A stretch of 64,000 nucleotides of DNA from Verrucomicrobiota bacterium (GTDB taxonomy: Bacteria; Verrucomicrobiota; Verrucomicrobiia; Verrucomicrobiales; Akkermansiaceae), in contig RDYP01000002.1 of the NCBI GenBank assembly GCA_004293445.1, forward strand, positions 158,245 to 222,244. Reading direction: 5' to 3'. Shown here one piece after another: positions 1 through 6,628 of this stretch (its first letter is position 1; each line of letters opens with the position of its first letter). Below the pieces are notes generated by a model. That model ran no database searches and had not been told where the DNA came from. It was given only the letters and a program-made list of their open reading frames with translations. Made by a program: the position numbers and the translations under genes.

Positions 1-1142
1 CCCTTATCGACCGCGCCATCAGCCCCTTTCCTCCGGGATCGACCTTCAAAATCCCCACGTCCCTCGTCGGTGCGATGAAGGGTCTCGCCACCCGCACTTA
101 CAACTGCAACGGCTACGTTCCTTACGGGAACACCAAGGTGCGTTGCTGGATTGCAGCGAAAGGTGGCAGCCATGGCGGACTCAGCCTGTCCAAGGCCATC
201 CAACAATCCTGCAATCCCTATTTCATGCAACTCGCCAATTCCGTCGGGCCAAAGGGCATGGCCGAAGGCTTCAGAATGCTGGGGCTCGGTGAAAAAACCG
301 GCATCCCGCTCCCGGGAGAATATGCCGGCACCGTGATCGGTAGCCGCGAATGGCAACGCAAGAACCCCAACGAACGGCCCACTCCCGTCAACATGGCCTT
401 TCTTTCCATCGGCCAAGGCAACTCCCTAGCCACCCCGCTTCAACTCTGCGCCGTGACCGCCTGCGTCGCCAACGGCGGCCGCTACTACCACCCACGCCTC
501 ATCAAAAAAGCCGTCGACCGCAACGGCACCGTGCTCGTCGAAGACAGCCCTCGACTCAAAGTCGACCTCGTCAAAGAAGGAGTGAAACCGAGCGACCTCG
601 AACTCGTTCGCAAAGGCATGTGGATGGCCGTCAACGTCCCCGGCGGAACCGCCGGCCGCGCGAAAATCCCTGGCTACGAAGTCGCGGGGAAAACCGGTAC
701 AGCCCAAGTCAACCCGGTCCTCAAACTCCACAACGCCTGGACCATCGCCTTCGCTCCCTTCGAGCAACCCCGATATGCCGTTTGCATGCTGGTCGAAAAC
801 GGCAAGTCCGGCGGTGCCGTCTGCGGGCCACTCGTTCATCTCCTGCTCCGCGGCATTCTCGCGCGCGATGAAGGCAAACATCTTCCACTCCAGCCACTCG
901 AACCCGTGGTCGGCAATATGGACCCCATCGAGGAAATCCTACTCCCCGAAGACGTCCTCGCGTCCATCGATGTCACAGGCGAGACCGGCGATGAGGCTGC
1001 CGATGCGGCAGCAGCAGCCGGCATCGTCCCCGAAGACCCAACCCAAGCTCAACCTTCCGTAACACCACAACCGACCATCACTCCCGAAATCGATGAAGAA
1101 GGCACCGTCGCCCCGCGCCGCAAGCCATCTTCCAACCGCTAA
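1..1142 (+). CDS. mrdA: Penicillin-binding protein 2 (peptidoglycan D,D-transpeptidase), 3' part
   Basis: This is the transpeptidase domain of the elongation-specific penicillin-binding protein, which cross-links peptidoglycan on the periplasmic side; the N-terminus lies left of the window. All three active-site motifs are visible: SxxK as STFK at nt 39-50, SxN as SCN at nt 207-215, and KTGT at nt 690-701. Between them is the SIGQG stretch typical of these enzymes. The last 70 or so residues are Pro/Thr/Glu-rich and low complexity, probably a periplasmic tail. The class B type fits PBP2 better than FtsI because rng follows directly, as in the common mreBCD-mrdA-rodA-rng order, although rodA is not between them here. 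The frame is open from base 3 and ends in TAA. Confidence 0.93.
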   Translation, partial: LIDRAISPFPPGSTFKIPTSLVGAMKGLATRTYNCNGYVPYGNTKVRCWIAAKGGSHGGLSLSKAIQQSCNPYFMQLANSVGPKGMAEGFRMLGLGEKTGIPLPGEYAGTVIGSREWQRKNPNERPTPVNMAFLSIGQGNSLATPLQLCAVTACVANGGRYYHPRLIKKAVDRNGTVLVEDSPRLKVDLVKEGVKPSDLELVRKGMWMAVNVPGGTAGRAKIPGYEVAGKTGTAQVNPVLKLHNAWTIAFAPFEQPRYAVCMLVENGKSGGAVCGPLVHLLLRGILARDEGKHLPLQPLEPVVGNMDPIEEILLPEDVLASIDVTGETGDEAADAAAAAGIVPEDPTQAQPSVTPQPTITPEIDEEGTVAPRRKPSSNR

Positions 1143-1173
1143 ATCACATCCAACCCCTTTTCCCATCCAATCC

Positions 1174-2763
1174 ATGATCCAGAAAATCAAACGCTTCCTC
1201 GGCATCGGCAAACCGAACCCCAAGGAAGGCAACACTGTCATCGTCAATGTCGAACGCCTCGAACGCCGGGTCGCCCTGCTCGACAACGGAGTGCTCGAAG
1301 AATACACCGTCGAGCGCGAGGGCGAACAAAACATCGTCGGAGGCATCTTTAAAGGCCGGGTGAAAAACATCGAGCAAGGCCTCAAGGCCATGTTCGTTGA
1401 CATCGGCCTCGAAAAAAACGCCTTCCTCCACTTCTGGGACGCCATCCCCGCCGCCCTCGATGCAGGCCTCGAGGAAATCGAGCGCGCAGGCAGCCAAAAG
1501 AAGAAGCAGCAGCAAAAGATCAGCTCCAAGGACATCCCGAGCATCTACCCAATCGGCTCGGAGATCATGATCCAAGTCTCCAAGGGGCCGATCGGCACGA
1601 AAGGTCCGCGCGTCACCACCAACATCTCGCTCGCAGGCCGCTACCTCGTGCTCATGCCCTACACCGAGCAGTTCGGTATTTCACGCAAGATCGAGGATCC
1701 GAAGGAGCGCCAACGCCTGCGGAAAATCATGCAGAAGCTCAGCGTCCCAGAAGGCATGGGCATCATCATGCGCACCGTCGCCCACGGCACTCGCGCGCGA
1801 CACTTCGTCCGCGACCTCGCCATGCTGCTGGAACAATGGGAAGCCGTCGAAGACCGGCGCGACTCCGGCCCGGCACCCCTCTGCGCCTTCCAAGAACCCG
1901 GCCTGATCGAACGCACCGCACGCGATTTCCTCACCGATGAAGTCGACCAAGTGCTCTGCGACGATGCCCAAACAACCGAGATGATCCGCGAGATCGCAGG
2001 TAAAATCTCCCGCCGCGCGAAACGCCGCATCCACCACCTGCCCAGTACCCAACCGATCTTCGAAGCGATCGGCATCCAAAAGCAAATCGACGAGGCCTTC
2101 TCACGCCAAGTCTGGCTGCCCTGCGGCGGCTACATCGTGATCGACGAAACCGAAGCCCTTATCGCCATCGACGTGAACACCGGCCGCAACCGCGGATCGA
2201 AAGACGTCGATAAGATGATCTTCGAAACCAATGTCGAGGCGGCTCAGGAAGTCGCCCGCCAACTCCGCCTTCGCAACATCGGCGGACTCGTCGTGGTCGA
2301 CTTCATCGACATGCGCCACCGCAAGGACCAGCAGGCGGTTTACAAGGCGATGAAAGATCGTCTCAAAAAGGACAAAGCCAAAACCCAAGTCCTCCAGATC
2401 TCGTCCATCGGCCTCATGGAAATGACCCGTCAGCGACTCAACGAGTCCCTGCGCGACACCATGTTCGAACCCTGCCCCTACTGCCAAGGCCGCGGCCGGG
2501 TGAAAACGCCCATGACCATGAGCGTCGAAATTCAACGCCGCATCGTCACCGTGATCCACAAGTTCCGCGATCAAGCCGGCGATCTCATCGTAGTGGTCAA
2601 CCCCGACGTCCTCACCCGCTTCAAGACCGAGGACAGCCGCCACCTGGTGGAACTCGAACGCCAACATTCCGGTCGCCTGATCTTCCGCTCCGATCCAGCA
2701 CTCCACCGCGAACGCTTCACCATCATCGACGCAGCCACGGAGAAAACCATCGACCAAGGCTGA
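1174..2763 (+). CDS. rng: Ribonuclease G/E family endoribonuclease
   Basis: Single-strand-specific endoribonuclease of the RNase E/G family, acting in rRNA maturation and mRNA decay in the cytoplasm. The 529-residue length fits RNase G and the catalytic half of RNase E; there is no long degradosome scaffold. An S1-like RNA-binding region follows the motif GGIFKGRVKNIEQGLKAMFV. The metal-binding catalytic segment is recognisable as IAIDVNTGRNRG and VVDFIDM, and the zinc-link CPYCQGRG lies near the C-terminus. The ATG at 1174 is preferred: the frame extends 27 codons further up, but that would overlap mrdA and has no family similarity. It lies 31 bp after mrdA, so the two are probably co-transcribed, and it is followed by a strong terminator. 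Confidence 0.95.
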   Translation: MIQKIKRFLGIGKPNPKEGNTVIVNVERLERRVALLDNGVLEEYTVEREGEQNIVGGIFKGRVKNIEQGLKAMFVDIGLEKNAFLHFWDAIPAALDAGLEEIERAGSQKKKQQQKISSKDIPSIYPIGSEIMIQVSKGPIGTKGPRVTTNISLAGRYLVLMPYTEQFGISRKIEDPKERQRLRKIMQKLSVPEGMGIIMRTVAHGTRARHFVRDLAMLLEQWEAVEDRRDSGPAPLCAFQEPGLIERTARDFLTDEVDQVLCDDAQTTEMIREIAGKISRRAKRRIHHLPSTQPIFEAIGIQKQIDEAFSRQVWLPCGGYIVIDETEALIAIDVNTGRNRGSKDVDKMIFETNVEAAQEVARQLRLRNIGGLVVVDFIDMRHRKDQQAVYKAMKDRLKKDKAKTQVLQISSIGLMEMTRQRLNESLRDTMFEPCPYCQGRGRVKTPMTMSVEIQRRIVTVIHKFRDQAGDLIVVVNPDVLTRFKTEDSRHLVELERQHSGRLIFRSDPALHRERFTIIDAATEKTIDQG

Positions 2764-2784
2764 AACGACTCCAGTCGATCCGAC

Positions 2785-2815
2785 AACGCCGCCCTGCCCG
2801 AGGGCGGCGTTTTTT
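2785..2815 (+). terminator. Rho-independent terminator after rng
   Basis: A perfect 11-bp GC-rich stem (2785-2795 with 2801-2811) closes a five-base loop and runs into an uninterrupted T tract. It begins 22 bp after the rng stop and should end the mrdA-rng transcript. Confidence 0.92.
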
Positions 2816-2840
2816 CGTGCCCGCCCAACCTCCCGAATCC

Positions 2841-3581
2841 ATGCCGGATCCCATCGTGCCCGAGAACTACAACCGCGTTCGCATCGTGCCCGAGAACTAC
2901 AACCGCGTTCGCATCGTCAACAGCTTCGACGAACTCATCGCCACCCCGTTCTCCGGCGAGGTCAACGCCCTCTGCTGGCCACGCACCCTCCGCGGCGACT
3001 TCCACGAACTCGCCCATGCCCTTCCACGAGGAGAAGACGTCGAACCGATCGACGAAAACTTGCTCGAATCCCTGACGCTCAGCCCCGCTGGAAAAATCGC
3101 TGTGATGGAAATCCAAAACGACCTCCAGCTGCTTCAAGAACAAGGCCGAGACCCCATCCTCAACCGGATCGAAGCATACCCGCGCGACGAAACACCCGGC
3201 GCTGTGGCGACCGATGTGATGTCCTTTCACGCCGACAGCGCACCGATCGAAGCCGACACCTGGCTCTGCACCTACCACGGCGCATGCAGCGAGGGCCTTC
3301 GCAATGACCAGGCCACTCGCTACATCGAAGTCCCGGAAACCTGCGCCGCCCTGCTGCGTGAATTCGGCGGCGAGGACGATGCCTCCTTCCTCGATTTCCT
3401 TGCCGATCATTGCTACGACCTCCACTACGCTCCACTCCCCGGAGCCCAACCCTTTTCCTTCGGCCTCGGCGCACTCTGGCGCATCGCCATCGAGCACCCC
3501 ACCAGCCTCGTGCCCCCCTGCATCCACCGCGCGCCCGATACCCGGCCCGGCGATCCTCCGCGCTTACTGCTGATCTGCTGA
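2841..3581 (+). CDS. DUF1826-like protein of unknown function
   Basis: A 246-residue soluble protein with no signal peptide or membrane segment. The central motif SFHADSAPIEADTWLCTYHG, the spaced Tyr/Glu residues after it and the C-terminal PPCIHRAPD...RLLLIC resemble the conserved His-Asp and terminal His-Arg blocks I remember from DUF1826, a family of unknown activity. This is recall of the pattern, not an alignment. Residues 5-14 and 15-24 are an exact duplication (IVPENYNRVR). The ATG at 2841 is chosen over a GTG at 2817, because the latter sits in the T tract of the rng terminator. An independent promoter is needed but none is clear. It converges with the HNH gene. Confidence 0.72.
   Translation: MPDPIVPENYNRVRIVPENYNRVRIVNSFDELIATPFSGEVNALCWPRTLRGDFHELAHALPRGEDVEPIDENLLESLTLSPAGKIAVMEIQNDLQLLQEQGRDPILNRIEAYPRDETPGAVATDVMSFHADSAPIEADTWLCTYHGACSEGLRNDQATRYIEVPETCAALLREFGGEDDASFLDFLADHCYDLHYAPLPGAQPFSFGLGALWRIAIEHPTSLVPPCIHRAPDTRPGDPPRLLLIC
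2853..2912 (+). repeat. 30-bp perfect tandem duplication, in frame
   Basis: Two identical adjacent 30-bp units (2853-2882 and 2883-2912), with the first five bases of a third, encode IVPENYNRVR twice at the N-terminus of the DUF1826-like gene. Perfect identity at every wobble position suggests a recent duplication or strand slippage. Confidence 0.95.
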
Positions 3582-3599
3582 ATACGGTGGGCCTTGTGC

Positions 3600-4211
3600 T
3601 CACCCCCCAAGCTCCGCCGCCATCCGCTCCGGCTCAAGAAAGGGTGCCCAACTCTCGTCCGACCCCACCCCACGCTGCAGCGCGAACGCCGGTCGCCAAC
3701 GCGGAGCACGGGGTCGACGCAAGGGATGCATATTCGCCTCATGAGGTAATTTGTTGGCCTTCCGCGTGTTGCACCGAATGCACGAAGTGACGATGTTCTC
3801 CCAAGTGGTCCGCCCCCCTTTGTCGCGGGGCGTGACATGATCCAGGTTCAGATCCGCTTCGCCGAAAGTCCGAGTGCAGTACTGACAGGTATGCTGATCT
3901 CTCAAAAACACGTTCCGCCGATTGAAGCGAACCTCCATCCGCGGCCGACGCTCGCAGAACGACAAGACAATGATCTTCGGCAAACGAATCACCAACCTCA
4001 CGCTGTGCAAAACCTCCCCCGCAGGACTGCTCGCCGAATGATCCACCCACGATGCAAGATCATGCGTCCGGAATCGATCCTCCCCCTCGGACTGCAACAC
4101 TTGCGCATGCCCCAAACACAGCAACTTCAGTGCCCGCCGGACGCTACAAGTCTGAACCGGTTGCCAGAACCGATTGAGCACGAGAACTGGACGGTCAAGA
4201 AACACCTCCAT
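3600..4211 (-). CDS. HNH endonuclease family protein
   Basis: Small 203-residue protein of the HNH/McrA-like nuclease superfamily. The zinc-ribbon Cys pairs are CQYC at residues 109-112 and CIRC at 144-147. Between them lies the catalytic core LDHVTPRDKGG (123-133), followed by TWENIV and RCNTRKANK, which is the usual order for this fold. The N-terminal 90 residues (NRFWQPVQTCSVRRALKLL) match the conserved N-terminal extension of the widespread chromosomal HNH family, whose physiological role is not settled. It stands alone with no toxin, immunity, phage or restriction partner, so a housekeeping role is more likely than defence. The C-terminal 40 residues are Arg/Pro-rich and probably disordered. 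Confidence 0.9.
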   Translation of the reverse strand: MEVFLDRPVLVLNRFWQPVQTCSVRRALKLLCLGHAQVLQSEGEDRFRTHDLASWVDHSASSPAGEVLHSVRLVIRLPKIIVLSFCERRPRMEVRFNRRNVFLRDQHTCQYCTRTFGEADLNLDHVTPRDKGGRTTWENIVTSCIRCNTRKANKLPHEANMHPLRRPRAPRWRPAFALQRGVGSDESWAPFLEPERMAAELGG

Positions 4212-4323
4212 GCCTTTCCCCGACTTACAATTTCAGAGTGATCATCCTCAGCCCGCGCCGACAAGAAAAAGCTCCGCGCGGTGAGCAGGAGTTCCGGCTT
4301 GCCGAGCCCCATCGGACCGTCAC

Positions 4324-4338
4324 AGTTGTCAGACAACT
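4324..4338. promoter_or_regulatory. Possible GntR-type operator (inverted repeat)
   Basis: A perfect 6-bp inverted repeat with a three-base spacer lies directly before the ATG of the DUF1080 gene. Its core, TTGTCAGACAA, fits the TNGTNNNACNA pattern bound by many FadR-subfamily GntR repressors. No GntR gene is visible in the window, so the link is by pattern only. Confidence 0.3.
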
Positions 4339-4340
4339 CC

Positions 4341-4997
4341 ATGAAACTCCGATTGCTGACCGCTGTCATCGTATCCGCCCTGCCACTCTGCCAAGCGGCC
4401 GAATCCGGCTTTACTGAGCTCTTCAACGGCAAAGACTTGAGCGGCTGGAAAAAAGTCAACGGCAGCGGAGAATTCCGCATCGAAGGATCGGAAATCATCG
4501 GCTTCGGCAAAAACGTCCGAACCAACACTTTCTTGCGCACAGAGAAAACCTACGGGGATTTCGATTTCCGCTTCGAAATGAAGTTCGACGACCTCAGCGG
4601 GAACTCCGGCATGATGTTCCGCGCCTTGCAAAAACCCGGCACCGACGGACGCGTCCACGGTTATCAATGCGAGCACGACAACCGGAAAGACCGTGCTTGG
4701 ACCGCGGGGCTCTTCGACGAGGCACGACGCGGCTGGCTACAACCCAAGCAAGGTGAAACCAAGGCGGAGGCGGCATTCACCCGCCAAGGACACGAGATTT
4801 TTAAGTGGAGCGACTGGAACGAAATCCGAATCCTCTGCGAAGGCAAAAGGATCCAGATCTGGCTCAACGGAACACAGCGAGTCGACTTCCACGATGAAGC
4901 CAAAGAATTCACCCCCGAGGGCTTCTTCGCGCTCCAAGTTCACGGCGGCAAATCCTGCAATGTCCGCTGGCGCAATCTGCGCGTGAAGGAACTCTGA
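4341..4997 (+). CDS. Secreted DUF1080 (3-keto-disaccharide hydrolase-like) protein
   Basis: A 218-residue exported protein. Residues 1-20 form a signal peptide (hydrophobic LLTAVIVSALPL, likely cleavage after CQA). The rest is one concanavalin-like beta-jelly-roll domain with the family signature FTELFNGKDLSGW at 24-36, then GNSGMMFRA and DWNEIRILCEGKRIQIWLNG. DUF1080 proteins are greatly expanded in Verrucomicrobiota and Planctomycetota, and some members act on 3-keto-glycosides. Which sugar this one sees cannot be told. The frame extends 20 codons upstream of 4341, but the chosen ATG is the one that starts a proper signal peptide. A GntR-type inverted repeat ends two bases before the start. 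Confidence 0.9.
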   Translation: MKLRLLTAVIVSALPLCQAAESGFTELFNGKDLSGWKKVNGSGEFRIEGSEIIGFGKNVRTNTFLRTEKTYGDFDFRFEMKFDDLSGNSGMMFRALQKPGTDGRVHGYQCEHDNRKDRAWTAGLFDEARRGWLQPKQGETKAEAAFTRQGHEIFKWSDWNEIRILCEGKRIQIWLNGTQRVDFHDEAKEFTPEGFFALQVHGGKSCNVRWRNLRVKEL

Positions 4998-5022
4998 ATC
5001 GAATCAATGCCCTTCTCCCGGC

Positions 5023-6579
5023 CTAACGACTCTCCGGAGTCGTCAGGTCGCGAAATGCATCTTCGACCGATTCCTCACCGCCGCTCATCGGGGCAACGGT
5101 GGTGTCAGCATCCGCAAGCTGCTGCTTCAAATCATCCATCGGCTGCCGACCTGTGCCCGAAATATTCACAGTTGCCCAGGCATAGCCTCCCTCACGACGC
5201 TGGAAAACAGATCGAAACGATGGCGATAGGTCGGAGATCGCGGCGACCGGCAAACCGACCTCGAGCTTGCCGGTGAGATTGCCATTGGCATCCGCCATCA
5301 CACGACCCGCCAAGAAAAGCCGGCCGCGGGACTCCAGCCGCAATTCATCCACCCCGACGTTGCCTGGGACAATCCCCGCCTCCCGAACCAAGACGCCCTG
5401 CGCCTCCGCATCGAAGCGCGGTGCCTGATACCAAGGCTCTTCCATCGCATCCGCTAGGATCGTCAAAAAGGGAAGCGATTGGGTCACGGAATTCGACGAA
5501 GCCGTGGCCCGGAAAGGAATTCGGAAAGAAAAGGCCGACGCTTCATCCGTCCGAAAACGAAGACTCCCGTCCCCCTCCACCTCAGGACTCTCGATCTCTG
5601 CAGTCAACCACTCCCCAAAGGACGCTCCCAGCAAACGGGTAAGCGGCAGCTGCTGGACCCGCAGGCCCAACTCTGAATGACCACCTGCGAGATCCAGGGT
5701 GCCCTGATCCCGATTGAGAATTTCAATCTCACCCCGCCCTTCCTTTGCGACGAGCAAGCGCGCTGTCCCAACCCTCACCCCACCGTTCTCAAATTGCAAC
5801 GAAGCAAACTCCAAAGGAAAATCCCCCAAACCCACGAGGTTCAGAGTCCCTCCTTCAAGCTGAAGATTCGATGTGCCGGCAGCGGGATCGAGCACGATCA
5901 AGGATGCTTCGGAATCCTGCACGCGAAGCGCGGGACGATCCACCTCGCCCATCATCACCGAGAACTTCGGAATCCGATAACGGAATTGAAATGGGCATTC
6001 ACCCCGTTGCCCCCGATCCGCCGGTACCGCTCCGGCGACGGGACGCCGCAGGAGTAATTTGCCAGAGGCACCCGTCATTTCCGACCCCTTCCACGCACCG
6101 CCAAAAATGCTCGAAAACTGCAAATCCGCAGCCACCGCATCGACCTTCAAATTCGCCAAGATGGAATTCTTCGGCCACGTCAGCTCGATCGCCCGGGCTG
6201 CGGCACCGACCGGAGAAACCCGAAATTGCGTGAGTTGCGGCTCAGCACCGGTCCATGTGCGAATACGGCCGAGAACCACAGCGCGATAGGCGGAGCTATT
6301 GAGATAGATGACCCCACCCAGCACCCCCAGGCCTGCCAGCAGGATGATCGCTACAACAAACACCACCTGGGCTACACGGAATCGCTGCTGACGCTTCTCT
6401 TTCTCCTTCTTCGGCTGCTCCGTGCGGCGCTTCCGCTTCCGCATCCGATACATCTGGCTGCCATCCTCACGAGTGACCAAACGCGGCTCGCCGTCGCGCG
6501 GCCCTTCGCCATGAGAGCGAAGCCGCTCCATCATGTCATCAATCGAGTAATTCTGAGGATCGGAGTCTTTTTGAGCCAT
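5023..6579 (-). CDS. AsmA-like bitopic envelope protein
   Basis: A 518-residue protein with a charged cytoplasmic N-terminus (about 70 residues, very Lys/Arg-rich at 46-67), one membrane helix at about 70-93, and a large periplasmic part. The latter alternates short beta-type segments with phrases such as GTLNLVGLGDFPLEF and ends with GYAWATVNISGTGRQPMDDL. This resembles AsmA/TamB-type envelope proteins, now thought to help lipid transport between membranes. The similarity is in style rather than strong sequence identity, so the assignment is tentative. The gene starts 49 bp after the secretin gene on the same strand and is probably co-transcribed with it. A role as inner-membrane partner of the secretin is an alternative. 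The start ATG at 6579 is unambiguous. Confidence 0.7.
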   Translation of the reverse strand: MAQKDSDPQNYSIDDMMERLRSHGEGPRDGEPRLVTREDGSQMYRMRKRKRRTEQPKKEKEKRQQRFRVAQVVFVVAIILLAGLGVLGGVIYLNSSAYRAVVLGRIRTWTGAEPQLTQFRVSPVGAAARAIELTWPKNSILANLKVDAVAADLQFSSIFGGAWKGSEMTGASGKLLLRRPVAGAVPADRGQRGECPFQFRYRIPKFSVMMGEVDRPALRVQDSEASLIVLDPAAGTSNLQLEGGTLNLVGLGDFPLEFASLQFENGGVRVGTARLLVAKEGRGEIEILNRDQGTLDLAGGHSELGLRVQQLPLTRLLGASFGEWLTAEIESPEVEGDGSLRFRTDEASAFSFRIPFRATASSNSVTQSLPFLTILADAMEEPWYQAPRFDAEAQGVLVREAGIVPGNVGVDELRLESRGRLFLAGRVMADANGNLTGKLEVGLPVAAISDLSPSFRSVFQRREGGYAWATVNISGTGRQPMDDLKQQLADADTTVAPMSGGEESVEDAFRDLTTPESR

Positions 6580-6628
6580 CGAGAGTCGGTGAAATCAATA
6601 AGGATAGTCAGACAGAGAAACCTGCCCG

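Noticed and set aside
1093..1173. Extended start for rng overlapping the mrdA end
   Set aside because: The extra 27 codons overlap mrdA in another frame and have no RNase G/E similarity; the ATG at 1174 starts at the known N-terminus.
3600..4211. HNH gene as part of a defence island
   Set aside because: Its neighbours are ordinary metabolic or secreted-protein genes, with no restriction, toxin or phage partner.
3837..4241. Plus-strand open frame over the HNH gene
   Set aside because: It is the complement of the HNH gene, rich in Arg/His/Pro, and has no conserved motif; the HNH frame has all its metal ligands.
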